Shown here one piece after another: positions 15,096-24,329 of a DNA stretch of 45,258 bases (positions are counted from its first letter, which is position 1; the number at the start of each line of letters is the position of its first letter). The DNA lies in contig CAZSXS010000022.1 of NCBI GenBank assembly GCA_964611385.1, positions 1-45,258 on the forward strand, given 5' to 3'. Made by a program: the position numbers and the translations under genes. Below the pieces are notes generated by a model. That model ran no database searches, had not been told where the DNA came from, and saw only the letters and a list, made by a program, of their open reading frames with translations. Source of the stretch: CAZSXS01 sp964611385. Lineage in GTDB: Bacteria > Bacillota > Clostridia > Lachnospirales > CAYPQA01.

Positions 15096-16855
15096 GGTTC
15101 CAGGATTTCCCTAGCCAAGGCCACATTTTCTTCCTCCAGCTTAATCATATCTTCCAACAAGCAGATTTGCTCCCGACGCAAGTCAGGCGTTGAAGCACCA
15201 CTGGAGATTGGTCCGCTGCTTGCCATTTCTGTATCATAACAAAAGGGTACCCGACTCCAAAACTCGGAAAGACTTCTATGCATGACACCATAGTTGTCTG
15301 CAATCTTTGTCAGTAGGCTTTGCTTCTCCGCTGGCAGGAGTGTAACGCACTCCCGTAGGTAGCCTTCGGCACTGCGCCTTGCATCAATCAGATTGAACAG
15401 CATACTATCATTGACTCCCAACCGCCGACAGATACTCTCCTTATCCTTGCCCGAAAAATTTTCTTCCTTGGACAGACCCTGAATCCAGGCCTCGTAGGCT
15501 TCCTTGCCTTGGGTATAACCTCGGTTTTGGGGCGCAATAAAGGACTGAATAAGCGTATGCAGAGAAGCGATCAGGTTTTCCAAATCAGATGGCTTTTCTT
15601 TTTTTGTGCCGAAATGGATGATCAGGAAAGGCCAAAAATCATTGACGAGATACCCACCTGTCTCCTTGCAAAATTCCGAATCCTCCTTATGAGCCTCAAA
15701 AATCTCCTTATCAAAATAGGTACGGCAGAGAAAGGCGTTCCCATTCTCTATATAACCCGTGATCACGCCCCACTCAGGAGCCACCCGCAAATTGATGGCC
15801 AAGACGGGCTTGCCGTTTTGGATATCCTTCACGATGGCTTGCCGTTCCGCTTTCCGCTGGCCTTTCTCAAGGCGGTTCGCCCAAACAGCCTCATAGCCGA
15901 TGGCCTTAAACAAAGGCTCCCAATACGGAAAGGACACCAGAGCATCCGTGCAGCTCCAATCCCACACATCCACAAAGCAAACCCGGTAACAAGCCCCAGA
16001 CAGCCCCATCAGCTGTGTGTAACTGTAGTTCTCACCCATATACTGCAAGGAGGCATAAAGCGCACCTGCCCAAGGGCATTCCATCCCCTCGCCCCATTGC
16101 AGCCGCATAATGTCCAGCAGGATCTGACCTTTCTCCTCCTTCAGATAAAGGCTCGTTCTGTCTTCACTATAATAAATCCTGTCGTTTTCCTCACAGCTGA
16201 TGACATGGACGCCTTTTTTGTTCAGGTAAACCAGCGTAAGGTATTCAGGATCATCAGAAGCGGTCAGACTGGGGAAGGTTTCATGGTTAACATGGATGAT
16301 CTTCCATTGAAAATACGCATAGTGCTCCATTTTCCGAAGCGCACAGCTAAATTCCTTTTCGTTGCCATAGTAAGCCCCAAGGATGGTAAAGTCCTCAGCA
16401 GCAGCGCCTGTGCTATTCAAGTCTACCGTCAAGTCTTCATTTTGGAGTGCATAGGTGTAAAAAACTCCCTTCGATGATTGAACCTTGAGCGTCAGGAGCT
16501 TGAGCCGATTGCCTTCAAGGCTTTCGGGGATCCAATGGCTGTTTACACAAAGGTGCAGCCTGTTGCCATGAACCAGATTATTGATCATCTGCGTAAGATC
16601 CTTGGCACTTTGTCCGTCGGTGTAAATGGCCTCCAGGATCATCAGCTCCCTGGGCATCAGTAGCGAATCTATGGAGCAACCCAAGACCTTAGCTAAGCCT
16701 GGAAGCAAGGCTGTTTCCGGCAAGCACTTTCCGGTTTCCCATTTGGAAACAGCTTGGGGGCTTACCTGCAAAAGCTCCGATAGCTTCTCTCCTGTCAGTC
16801 CCTTTTCTTTTCTGAGCAAGGCGATCTGCTTGCCAATTTGTTCATAATCTAACAT
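15092..16855 (-). CDS. XRE regulator fused to a BtrH/C39-like domain
   Basis: The first 65 of 587 residues are a Cro/CI helix-turn-helix (GKQIALLRKEKGLTGEKLSE, then VSPQAVSKWETGKCLPE). A middle region (about residues 255-420) contains WGEGMECPWAGALYASLQYM, then LSGACYR and VLAINLRVAPEWGVITGY, which resembles the papain-like N-terminal domain of BtrH proteins, with Cys in place but Glu where the catalytic His is often found. The rest is helical. A direct fusion of DNA binding to an enzyme-like ligand domain suggests a one-component sensor. The start ATG at 16855 has an AAGGAGG site. The C-terminal function is unknown. Confidence 0.65.
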   Translation of the reverse strand: MLDYEQIGKQIALLRKEKGLTGEKLSELLQVSPQAVSKWETGKCLPETALLPGLAKVLGCSIDSLLMPRELMILEAIYTDGQSAKDLTQMINNLVHGNRLHLCVNSHWIPESLEGNRLKLLTLKVQSSKGVFYTYALQNEDLTVDLNSTGAAAEDFTILGAYYGNEKEFSCALRKMEHYAYFQWKIIHVNHETFPSLTASDDPEYLTLVYLNKKGVHVISCEENDRIYYSEDRTSLYLKEEKGQILLDIMRLQWGEGMECPWAGALYASLQYMGENYSYTQLMGLSGACYRVCFVDVWDWSCTDALVSFPYWEPLFKAIGYEAVWANRLEKGQRKAERQAIVKDIQNGKPVLAINLRVAPEWGVITGYIENGNAFLCRTYFDKEIFEAHKEDSEFCKETGGYLVNDFWPFLIIHFGTKKEKPSDLENLIASLHTLIQSFIAPQNRGYTQGKEAYEAWIQGLSKEENFSGKDKESICRRLGVNDSMLFNLIDARRSAEGYLRECVTLLPAEKQSLLTKIADNYGVMHRSLSEFWSRVPFCYDTEMASSGPISSGASTPDLRREQICLLEDMIKLEEENVALAREILEP

Positions 16856-17040
16856 AAATTCCTCCTTAATGAATGCGTTTTCTCTAATTCTGTGTTGTGC
16901 GAGTCGTGTTTTATTGTTTGCTTTGTCGTTCTACAACGTCCAGCTGTCGTACCTGTGCTGTACTGCAAGTATAAGCCAATTGCCCTACCGAATCCATACA
17001 TTCAGATTGAAAGAAAAAAGAAAAAAATCAACCTGTAGTT

Positions 17041-17143
17041 TATACCCAGTTAGGTTCAGCGTTTACAGAGCCGCTGCAAAAAGCAATAGAGTTCATCTGG
17101 GCTTATGGAGACAACTTGATAAACGTTTAGACACTGAGAATAG
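17041..17143 (-). repeat. MITE-like element, diverged copy H
   Basis: This 103-bp stretch matches the minus-strand version of the element family: a degenerate left end TATACCCAGT, the inner words GCCGC and AAAGCAATAGAGTT, and a right end ACTGAGAATAG. It fills most of the gap between the XRE-fusion gene and the DeoR promoter. The other 150 bp of that gap (16856-17040) show nothing else I can support. Confidence 0.6.
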
Positions 17144-17203
17144 AATACTCTCAATGAAGCTATCACAGGTCAACATCCGTATGTTGAAATATATATATAT
17201 TTG

Positions 17204-17232
17204 TTGACTTACCAAGACAGAAACTTTATAAT
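17204..17232 (+). promoter_or_regulatory. Near-consensus sigma-A promoter of the deoR-type gene
   Basis: TTGACT (17204-17209) and TATAAT (17227-17232) are spaced by 17 bp, about 60 bp before the start at 17294. Confidence 0.75.
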
Positions 17233-17293
17233 AAAAAAGGAAGTATCCGGCGGGAAGTGCAATTTTGAGACAACAGAATTGAAGGAGGTTCCT

Positions 17294-18097
17294 ATGCTTG
17301 CAAACGAAAGACGACGTATCATCACAGAAAGAGCCATGAAGGAAGGTCAGGTTTTGGTAAACCGCCTGAGCGAAGAGCTAAATGTATCCGACCAGACCAT
17401 CCGGCGTGACATCCAATACCTGAACGACAATCATGTAATCAAAAAGGTGCATGGGGGAGCTGTGCCCATCACAAAGAACCAACAAGCTTCTCAACCAAGT
17501 GCGCAACAAGCTTCACAACAGCGTTGGGAACAGTACAAAAAAGAAAGAGAACAACTAGGAAAGTATAGCGCACAATTTATTGAGGACAATGATGTCATCG
17601 CTTTGGATACGGGTGCGACCATTGATTGGCTTGCAAAGGCTGTCCTCGCTGTACGTAATGTTACTATACTCATCAGCTCTGTTACCGCTCTGAATTTTTT
17701 GTTGCAAAAGGTGAGCAGTGGCGATTTGGATTGCAAAATCATTTTTCTTGGGGGAGAGATCAACCCAAAGACTCAGTCTGCCCAAGGCAACTTGACCTTA
17801 GATCTGTTGAAACGCTTTTCCATCAATAAATGTTTTATCACGAGCACTTCTGTTTCCACAGCTGGTATTCATATGAATGAAGTCAGCGACGAAGCCCTAA
17901 CGGCTCTTTTGATTCAAAGATCCTCCGAAGTATACTATGTCGGCATTAGCGAAAAATTCGGACGGGAAGCTTTGATTAAGGTCTGCGAACTTCAACAGGT
18001 ACAGCACTTTATTACCGACACAGTGAATCCCATTCCCCAAGATCTCCGTGAGGCTATAGAAAACGCAGGTGCGAAGCTTCATTTGGTGGAATGCTAA
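17294..18097 (+). CDS. DeoR/GlpR-family transcriptional regulator
   Basis: The 267-residue protein starts with the DeoR helix-turn-helix (LANERRRIITERAMKEGQVL, then LSEELNVSDQTIRRDIQYL, with KVHGGAV). The C-terminal part (DVIALDTGATIDWLAKAVLA, then IIFLGGEINPKTQSAQG) is the sugar-phosphate sensor domain of the ISOCOT fold. A Gln/Ser-rich linker (QQASQPSAQQASQQ) joins the two. I chose the ATG at 17294 because it follows AAGGAGG and gives the standard N-terminus; the open frame upstream overlaps the promoter. Its target is unknown, as both neighbours are unrelated to sugar use. Confidence 0.9.
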   Translation: MLANERRRIITERAMKEGQVLVNRLSEELNVSDQTIRRDIQYLNDNHVIKKVHGGAVPITKNQQASQPSAQQASQQRWEQYKKEREQLGKYSAQFIEDNDVIALDTGATIDWLAKAVLAVRNVTILISSVTALNFLLQKVSSGDLDCKIIFLGGEINPKTQSAQGNLTLDLLKRFSINKCFITSTSVSTAGIHMNEVSDEALTALLIQRSSEVYYVGISEKFGREALIKVCELQQVQHFITDTVNPIPQDLREAIENAGAKLHLVEC

Positions 18098-18211
18098 TGC
18101 TAGGCCAGTGCAATTTGCAACTGAGCTAGAGCCAACAAGGCCTGCCATTTTACCTCAAAAAAACTTTGTCTCAATGAAATTTTGGCGCTTAAGCGTACAT
18201 AATAAGCACGA

Positions 18212-18250
18212 AAAAAGCCCCTCGCAAAATAACTTTGCGAGGGGCTTTTT
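18212..18250. terminator. Bidirectional terminator between deoR-type gene and rpsI
   Basis: A perfect 17-bp stem (18212-18228 with 18234-18250) closes a 5-base loop, with A and T tails. It serves the two convergent units. Confidence 0.92.
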
Positions 18251-18261
18251 GAAGCCCAAGA

Positions 18262-18654
18262 TTATCTCTTGCTGAACTGAGGCGCACGCCTTGCACCCTT
18301 TAATCCGTACTTCTTTCTTTCCTTCATACGAGGGTCGCGTGTCAAGAAACCGGCTTTCTTAAGCACGGGTCTTAATTCAGTATCTGCATCCAATAAGGCT
18401 CTTGAAATGCCGTGACGAATGGCTCCGGCCTGTCCGGTAAAACCGCCGCCGTATACATTCACCCGAACATCATATCTGGAAAGCGTACCTGTTAATTCAA
18501 GGGGTTGCTTAATGATGAGCTTTAAGGTTTCGAGGCCGAAATATTCATCTATGTCTCTTTTGTTGACTGTAATTTTACCGTTTCCGGGAACAAGGTAAAC
18601 CCTAGCTACAGAACTTTTTCTTCTGCCTGTGCCATAATAACGTGCTACTGTCAT
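18262..18654 (-). CDS. rpsI: 30S ribosomal protein S9
   Basis: The 130-residue protein has the full S9 sequence, including GTGRRKSSVARVYLVPGNGK near the start and the conserved basic C-terminal tail ending in RRAPQFSKR that reaches into the P-site of the ribosome. It follows rplM by 18 bp, the near-universal bacterial order, and ends before the shared terminator. Confidence 0.98.
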   Translation of the reverse strand: MTVARYYGTGRRKSSVARVYLVPGNGKITVNKRDIDEYFGLETLKLIIKQPLELTGTLSRYDVRVNVYGGGFTGQAGAIRHGISRALLDADTELRPVLKKAGFLTRDPRMKERKKYGLKGARRAPQFSKR

Positions 18655-18672
18655 TCTTTATACTCCTTCCTA

Positions 18673-19110
18673 TTAATAACGAATGGTTAAAGCTTCTGGT
18701 TTTTGGGCCTGGTGCTTGTGCTCAGGGCCAGCAAAAATATGAAGCTTTGACAGGGTTTGTCTTCCCATAACATTTTTGGGAAGCATGCCCTTTACGGCAA
18801 GATAAAGAACGTTTTCAGGCTTTGTCATGATCATGTTACGAAGGCTCGTCTCCTTCAGGCCGCCTGTGTATCCTGTATGTCTTCTATACACTTTTTGATC
18901 CAGCTTTTTGCCAGTAACCTTTATTTTATCGGCATTGATTACAATGACGTTATCACCGACATCGGTGTTGGGGCTGAAGATGGGTTTATTTTTTCCACGA
19001 AGAATGGTGGCAATCTCTGAAGCCAAGCGTCCTAAGGTATGACCGCTAGCATCCACAACGAACCACTTTCTTTCGATATCCTCTTGTTTTGTGATATAAG
19101 TCGTTCTCAC
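18673..19110 (-). CDS. rplM: 50S ribosomal protein L13
   Basis: The 145-residue protein has the L13 core (DASGHTLGRLASEIATILRG, then HTGYTGGLK and VKGMLPKN). It is an early-assembling protein of the large subunit. The GTG start at 19110 follows CAAGGAGG. In many Firmicutes truA and the ecf genes lie directly upstream; here trxB lies upstream instead and rplM has its own promoter. Confidence 0.98.
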   Translation of the reverse strand: MRTTYITKQEDIERKWFVVDASGHTLGRLASEIATILRGKNKPIFSPNTDVGDNVIVINADKIKVTGKKLDQKVYRRHTGYTGGLKETSLRNMIMTKPENVLYLAVKGMLPKNVMGRQTLSKLHIFAGPEHKHQAQKPEALTIRY

Positions 19111-19195
19111 GAATAGACCTCCTTGGGGGCTTTTAACTGAAATAATGAGTAAACAATATTCAAACCGATAAATCCGGGGCTAACGGATTTTATGC
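19111..19195 (-). promoter_or_regulatory. Possible L13 leader
   Basis: The 5' untranslated stretch of rplM contains a 7-bp hairpin (AAATCCG with CGGATTT). Firmicute rplM genes often carry an autoregulatory L13 leader, and this position fits, but I did not confirm the consensus. Confidence 0.3.
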
Positions 19196-19201
19196 GTGAG
19201 A

Positions 19202-19230
19202 ATTATAAGATAAAAAGATTTTATTGTCAA
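19202..19230 (-). promoter_or_regulatory. Perfect-consensus sigma-A promoter of rplM-rpsI
   Basis: On the minus strand TTGACA (19230-19225) and TATAAT (19207-19202) are spaced by exactly 17 bp, as expected for a highly expressed ribosomal protein operon. Confidence 0.92.
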
Positions 19231-19335
19231 CAACAAGTTTCATTTTCACAAAAAATTCAAAGAACAATCAGCAAACGTTCAGCTTGGGCCTGTATGCTGT
19301 AGCCTGATATAAGAGCTGTGGAGAGAAATAAAGGA

Positions 19336-20256
19336 TCAAGATTGATGAAGGATATACTCGCAAGCACCCAGGGCGGCAACTGTTCCGTCGGCGGTGGCGG
19401 TGGATAACTGTCTGATGGTTTTCGTCCGACAATCTCCTGCCGCAAAAATGCCGGGGATATTGGTCCTGCAATCCTCAGCAGCAATCAAATACCCACTTTT
19501 GTCCAATTGAACAGGGGGTGCAAAATCTTCATTCTGAGGCATCTGGCCAATAGCTACAAACAGCCCCTCTACTGCAAGCGTACTCTTCAGATTTGTCTTT
19601 GTGTGCAAGCATTCAATCGCTTCTAGGGGTTCTCCGATTAACTTTGTAACGACTGTATCCAACACAAATTCCAGATTCGCTTTTCCTTTGAGGACTGATA
19701 CGAGCTTGTCCTCTCCCCTGAAAGTATCTCGCCGATGGATCACGTACACCTTTTTACAGTATTCCGTTAAGAAGGCAGCATCTTCAAGAGCGGTATTCCC
19801 ACCTCCTACAACAGCCACTGTCTTATCCTTATAAAAATTGCCGTCGCAGGTCGCACAATAGGAAACGCCCCTCCCTGTCAGTTCACTTTCCCGCTCCAGG
19901 CCAAGAGGACGATTCTTAGCTCCTGTGGCTAAGATGATGGTCTTGCAAGGATAAACCTTTTCATTAGCAAGGACTGCCTTTTGGCCTGGGTCTTGATTCA
20001 TGCTTTCTTGAATTCCAGTTACCTTAGCAAATTCCACCTTGGCACCAGCCTCACTGGCCTGTTCATACAGCTGGACTGCAAAGTCCACCCCAGAAACCCT
20101 TTTAATTCCTGGATAGTTTTCTACCTCTGGTGAGCTAACAATCTGCCCCCCATAGGTGGCGTTTTCAAACACCAAAACGCTTTTCCCGGCTCGTACACCA
20201 TAAATTGCTGCGGTAAGCCCAGCTGTTCCAGCTCCTACTATAATAATGTCATGCAT
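19336..20256 (-). CDS. trxB: Thioredoxin reductase (NADPH or flavin-thioredoxin type)
   Basis: The 306-residue flavoprotein has the FAD-binding GAGTAGLTAAIYGVRAGKSV at about residues 8-27, the redox-active CATC in GVSYCATCDGNFY, the second nucleotide site VAVVGGGNTALEDAAFL and the C-terminal GIFAAGDCR. The enzyme passes electrons to thioredoxin. No trxA lies next to it. I chose the ATG at 20256, with a TAGGAG site, over the TTG-started longer frame to 20277, because the protein family begins at MHDIIIVG. Confidence 0.93.
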   Translation of the reverse strand: MHDIIIVGAGTAGLTAAIYGVRAGKSVLVFENATYGGQIVSSPEVENYPGIKRVSGVDFAVQLYEQASEAGAKVEFAKVTGIQESMNQDPGQKAVLANEKVYPCKTIILATGAKNRPLGLERESELTGRGVSYCATCDGNFYKDKTVAVVGGGNTALEDAAFLTEYCKKVYVIHRRDTFRGEDKLVSVLKGKANLEFVLDTVVTKLIGEPLEAIECLHTKTNLKSTLAVEGLFVAIGQMPQNEDFAPPVQLDKSGYLIAAEDCRTNIPGIFAAGDCRTKTIRQLSTATADGTVAALGACEYILHQS

Positions 20257-20382
20257 GATTTTTTCTCCTACCAACACTTGTATTGTACTTTTGTTTTTGC
20301 ATCATTCGATCATTCAATCATTGGATCTTTGGATTTAATATTGTCAATATAATTTTTTTCATGCATCAAAGCAAATCATATA

Positions 20383-20420
20383 AAAAACACCCTGCCAAAG
20401 TAACCCAGCAGGGTGTTTTT
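20383..20420. terminator. Terminator downstream of the 20420-21640 gene
   Basis: A perfect 13-bp stem (20383-20395 with 20408-20420) with A/T tails overlaps the last base of the upstream minus-strand gene. Confidence 0.85.
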
Positions 20421-21640
20421 TATTGAATAGTAAACTCAAAGTCCTCCTCTTTAAAAGGCAAGCTATAGTCCATAATTCCCACATCCAAGTCCGTTGTATC
20501 AGGGGTCACAGCTGTGCTCAGTACCGATCCACGAAGGGTTAGACCATGAGTGCCAATAGCTTTATCCGGTTTATGAAAAATAACCATACTGATACAGGTG
20601 GATTTTGAAACCTCCATGGATGGGGAAAAGGTTTCCTCTGGTGAAGATGAAGCCGCTACGGTTGAGGCAGAAGCTTCCTCTGATGATAAAGCCACTGTGG
20701 ATGAGGCTAAGGATTCCTTTGATAATGATGATACTTCCTGTATCAAGGATGGTCCCGCGTTGAATGAAGAAGATTCTGCAAAGAACGTATCTAAGTATTC
20801 CGAGGTACAGAAGTGCACGCTAGCGGCTTCCGTCTCATACTCTATGACGGGGTAGAGCATTCCGTCCGGGCAAATCTGGCGGATATGGTGCAAGCTTTCT
20901 TCTTTCATGCGCTCGACCTCTTCTGCTGGGTACTGATCCAAAAGTTTCGGTTGTGAAAAACTTTTAAGCATTTCTTCCTGCAAATCCATTAAAAACACTC
21001 GATTGATATGGACTTGGAAGGCATCTTTCCCCTTGCCACAGATAAAGGTTGGTTGGGAGTCTGTTCCGATCTTCAACTTAAACTTTTTATAAAACGGATA
21101 AAACTTAGCACTGATGCTTCGTGTGAAGTGAATGTGCTTGCTGTTCTTTGTTACTGGAAATTCTTCAAAATGGCCATCAAATATTACTTCTGTAAATATC
21201 ATTGCTTCGAATGCAAGTTGCGCAAAGTCTTGATTCGGCACAAGGCCATGTTTGAGAAATTCATTGATCAACAAAATATCCTGTGAAGCACAGTTAAAAA
21301 TACAGCTCGTGTTCGTGCCGCTGATATTCAATTCCTGTCCATCCACAGTCATCATTCTAATTCTTTGTAGAGGAACATCGCGGTTAAGATCATATAGCTG
21401 CTTATTATGTTTGCTTACCTTATGAAGCAGTTCCGAAGGAAGCTCCTCTGCTTCACATTCTACTTCAGACTTCTTTTCCTGGGTTGACTGATCCCATTGA
21501 AGGGCATAGAGTGACAGCTTGCCCGCCTTTAGAAGAAAGCCCAAAAATTGGATCAGGACACCATCCTTTTCCTGAAACTGGTTAAAGATCTGTAAGTGGT
21601 CATATTTCGGTTGAATCTCTTGAAGATAATTCAAATTCAT
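20420..21640 (-). CDS. Protein of unknown function with Ser/Glu-rich insert
   Basis: The 406-residue protein has no signal peptide or membrane span and no motif I recognise. Residues 1-290 look globular and mixed alpha/beta. Residues about 300-345 are a low-complexity stretch of Ser, Ala and Glu (SLSKESLASSTVALSSEEAS), then a globular tail (ISMVIFHKPDKAIGTHGLTL) ends the protein. The insert suggests a flexible linker between two domains. The ATG at 21640 has a GGAGGTTTT site. It reads in the same direction as the YitT gene, 31 bp downstream of it. Confidence 0.6.
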   Translation of the reverse strand: MNLNYLQEIQPKYDHLQIFNQFQEKDGVLIQFLGFLLKAGKLSLYALQWDQSTQEKKSEVECEAEELPSELLHKVSKHNKQLYDLNRDVPLQRIRMMTVDGQELNISGTNTSCIFNCASQDILLINEFLKHGLVPNQDFAQLAFEAMIFTEVIFDGHFEEFPVTKNSKHIHFTRSISAKFYPFYKKFKLKIGTDSQPTFICGKGKDAFQVHINRVFLMDLQEEMLKSFSQPKLLDQYPAEEVERMKEESLHHIRQICPDGMLYPVIEYETEAASVHFCTSEYLDTFFAESSSFNAGPSLIQEVSSLSKESLASSTVALSSEEASASTVAASSSPEETFSPSMEVSKSTCISMVIFHKPDKAIGTHGLTLRGSVLSTAVTPDTTDLDVGIMDYSLPFKEEDFEFTIQ

Positions 21641-21670
21641 TTTCTAAAACCTCCTATTCTGAATTCTCTC

Positions 21671-22504
21671 TTAGGTGCTGAACCCATTCCCCACCACCTC
21701 ACGGACATCGGCCACGATAACAAAGGCATTGGGATCGGCTTTTTGAACCAAAGCTTTGAGGCTGACAATTTGCTTCTTGGAGACTACGCAGAGGGCCACG
21801 TTTTTGGCCTTTCCTGTATACATGCCTTTGCCAGAAAGGCTGGTCACACCCCGATCCATTTCAATCAGAAGTATCTTAGCGATTTCTTCTGAATGGTCGG
21901 AGATAATAAAGGCGGCCTTGGCGAAGGAAAGCCCTTCCAGAATACCGTCAATAACCTTCGTGGCAACAAAAACCGCAATGATGGCATACATGGCATTTAC
22001 AGGGCCGAAAACAAAAAGGCCGACCAGAATGATACAGGAATCCAGTACAAACATGATCCGAGAGACGGAAACGTAGTTAATATAGTTGTGAATGAGACTT
22101 GCTGCCAGATCGGTGCCACCAGTGGTGGCCATAGAGCGAAAGACTAGCCCCAAGCCAAAGCCACCGATGGCCCCGCCAAAAATGGCAGCTAGGGTCAAGT
22201 CAGATTCGAAGCCAGGCAAAAAGTCGGTAAGGTACAGCGCAAGGGAAAGCATAGCAGTGGCATAGAGAGTGCGGAGTAAAAAATCCCGCCCTCTTATTTT
22301 TATGCCCAGCAGAAAAAGCGGCAGATTCAATAGAATGTTGGTCAGCCAGATGGGTAACTGAAAAAGTTCCTGAAAGACTATGGCCAAGCCCGTCACACCG
22401 CCAGTGACCATTTGGTGTACAGAATAAAATTTGTTAATCCCAATGGCCATAAAGAAAACGCCGATGGTGATCAAGCCGTAATCAATAAAAAAACGTTTTT
22501 TCAT
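21671..22504 (-). CDS. YitT-family membrane protein (DUF161-DUF2179)
   Basis: The 277-residue protein has about five N-terminal hydrophobic segments with the family pattern MVTGGVTGLAIVFQELF and GGAIGGFGLGLVFRSMATTG, then a cytoplasmic DUF2179 domain (AAFIISDHSEEIAKILLIEM, then SGKGMYTGKAKNVALCVV). The family is widespread in Firmicutes, and its function is unsettled. The ATG at 22504 follows GGGAGG; the longer frame to 22534 has no site. Confidence 0.9.
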   Translation of the reverse strand: MKKRFFIDYGLITIGVFFMAIGINKFYSVHQMVTGGVTGLAIVFQELFQLPIWLTNILLNLPLFLLGIKIRGRDFLLRTLYATAMLSLALYLTDFLPGFESDLTLAAIFGGAIGGFGLGLVFRSMATTGGTDLAASLIHNYINYVSVSRIMFVLDSCIILVGLFVFGPVNAMYAIIAVFVATKVIDGILEGLSFAKAAFIISDHSEEIAKILLIEMDRGVTSLSGKGMYTGKAKNVALCVVSKKQIVSLKALVQKADPNAFVIVADVREVVGNGFST

Positions 22505-22607
22505 AACGACCTCCCGTTCTTGGACTGTGTTCATATCTTTATTCGAAGTGCATTTGCTTGCACAACAAAGTATGATTCATCTTATCCCGCCGTTTGTTCT
22601 TTTATTC

Positions 22608-22701
22608 CTATTAAAACATTTTCTAAGCCACCTTCATTCAGCTTTGATCAGCTCTATTGTTTTGTGTGGTGGCTTTTCAAAGCTAAGAGGCACTGAGTAT
22701 A
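22608..22701 (+). repeat. MITE-like element, copy D (left end lost)
   Basis: The right 94 bp of the element are clear: the inner arms AAGCCACC (22625-22632) and GGTGGCTT (22668-22675) pair perfectly, and the right end ACTGAGTATA lies at 22692-22701. The left terminal repeat has decayed. It sits in the gap between the YitT and amidase genes. Confidence 0.75.
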
Positions 22702-22705
22702 ACAG

Positions 22706-24256
22706 TCACATTTCAACCTGCAAAGCCGCAGAATGAATCTCAAAATCACGCTTTGCAAGTAGGCGAATGGGTAGCACTTTTGAGGCATCACAGATTTCCC
22801 TGAGATCCGGCTTTAAATGTACGTTTAACTCTTGCTCTACCGCATAAGTCACCCTTAGCAAAGTGGCTTCCTCATAACGGCGAGCCATCCAATAGCAATC
22901 CATTGGTAGTTTGTCCTGCCGCTGTCCGATGGGAATGATCATACTGGGGAACCCAGTAAAGGGAGCAGCGATCGTATTGAAGGTTTCACACAGGATTAGG
23001 TCTATATTGTATGTTGAAAAAACTTGGTCGAAGGAGGTGATTGCCGCTTCTCGTTCTGCAAGTGCTTGTAAATATTCAGGTTCCGTCATTGTACCTGAAC
23101 TTTTGTTCTCAACCTCCAAGAAGGTGCTTTGCCCATATTTCAGCGCCCTTTCTGCATGCGCCTCGTTATAGGCGATAATCTCTCCAAGCGTTTTAACACC
23201 AGCACTTCCGTTTAAGCTAGACAGATAATAATTTATGCTTGATTTGAACTCGTTGCGCGTCATTTTCCACATATTAAAATGAAGCTTGATCTCAATAGGG
23301 TCAATCAAAATCGCTCCGGCCTCCGTAAGCATTTGGCAAAGGGCGCCAAACCGCTCCCTTCCTTCTTCTGTGATGGCATCTTCCTTGGTTTTAGGACGGT
23401 AGATGCCAATTCTGACTCCTTGGAGTCCGTTGTTTTTCAGAGTGGATGTAAAATTCACTTGCGTCTGCGCCTGCATTTGTATCTGAATCTGTGCAAGTGC
23501 TTGTGTCGCTGGGTCATCAGGGTCAATACCTGCTATGACGCTGAGCAGAATCGCAGCATCTTCAACGGTTCTTGTCATAGGGCCTGCGGTGTCAAAGGAG
23601 CCCGCAATGGGGATGATTCCACTACGCCCCACAAGACCCAGTGTCGGCTTTATGCCCACAATGCCGTTTTGTCCGGCTGGGTTGACAATGGAGCCGCAGG
23701 TTTCGGTTCCGATCGCCGCCGTGCACAGGCCCGCTGCCACCGCCACAGCCGAACCTGAGCTTGAGCCGCTGGGTGTCTTGTCACGGTTATACGGATTGAA
23801 CACTTGCCCACCCCGGGAACTGTATCCATCTGGCATTTCGCCATCTGTGATAAAGTTCGCAAATTCGGTCATGTTTGCTTTGCCCAGAATCACAGCGCCA
23901 GCCTGCCGTAGCTTTTTCACTATGAATGCATCATAGGGCGCATAGTTATTCTGAAGGGCAAGGGATCCCGCACTGGTATGCATACGGTCTGCGGTGTTAA
24001 TGTTATCTTTGAGCAAGATGGGTATACCAAACAATGGTCCAAGCGCTTCTCCAGCTTGCAGTTTTTGATCCAATGAATCAGCAATAAACAGTACATCAGG
24101 ATTGATTTCCAAAACAGAATGGAGGCCCTTTTCGCTTTGGTCGATTTCGGCTATTCGAGACAAAAAAAGTAGAACAAGCTTTCGCACAGTAAGCTTCTTT
24201 TCTCGAAAGGCTTGATGGAGCTGTGGAATGGTGGCATAGTGGTACTCTAGATTCAT
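22706..24256 (-). CDS. Amidase (amidase signature family)
   Basis: The 516-residue enzyme has the Ser-cisSer-Lys triad of the family: Lys in GIPILLKDNINTADR, a Gly/Ser-rich loop TPSGSSSGSAVAVAAGLCTA and Ser in TETCGSIVNPAGQ. It hydrolyses amides to acids; the closest known types include GatA-like and peptide amidases. It is not gatA, because no gatB or gatC is nearby and the C-terminus differs. The ATG at 24256 is preferred to a TTG at 24259. It is followed by MITE copy D. Confidence 0.9.
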   Translation of the reverse strand: MNLEYHYATIPQLHQAFREKKLTVRKLVLLFLSRIAEIDQSEKGLHSVLEINPDVLFIADSLDQKLQAGEALGPLFGIPILLKDNINTADRMHTSAGSLALQNNYAPYDAFIVKKLRQAGAVILGKANMTEFANFITDGEMPDGYSSRGGQVFNPYNRDKTPSGSSSGSAVAVAAGLCTAAIGTETCGSIVNPAGQNGIVGIKPTLGLVGRSGIIPIAGSFDTAGPMTRTVEDAAILLSVIAGIDPDDPATQALAQIQIQMQAQTQVNFTSTLKNNGLQGVRIGIYRPKTKEDAITEEGRERFGALCQMLTEAGAILIDPIEIKLHFNMWKMTRNEFKSSINYYLSSLNGSAGVKTLGEIIAYNEAHAERALKYGQSTFLEVENKSSGTMTEPEYLQALAEREAAITSFDQVFSTYNIDLILCETFNTIAAPFTGFPSMIIPIGQRQDKLPMDCYWMARRYEEATLLRVTYAVEQELNVHLKPDLREICDASKVLPIRLLAKRDFEIHSAALQVEM

Positions 24257-24329
24257 CAATACTATTCCCTCCTTTTATAATACTCCTCAGTCATGTTCAT
24301 CTTTGTATTGTTTAGAGACGCGAATCGCC

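Noticed and set aside
17201..17293. Upstream extension of the DeoR protein
   Set aside because: The extra 31 codons lie over the promoter hexamers, and the ATG at 17294 has AAGGAGG.
22706..24256. Assignment of the amidase as gatA
   Set aside because: There is no gatC or gatB nearby, and the C-terminal half differs from what I know of GatA.
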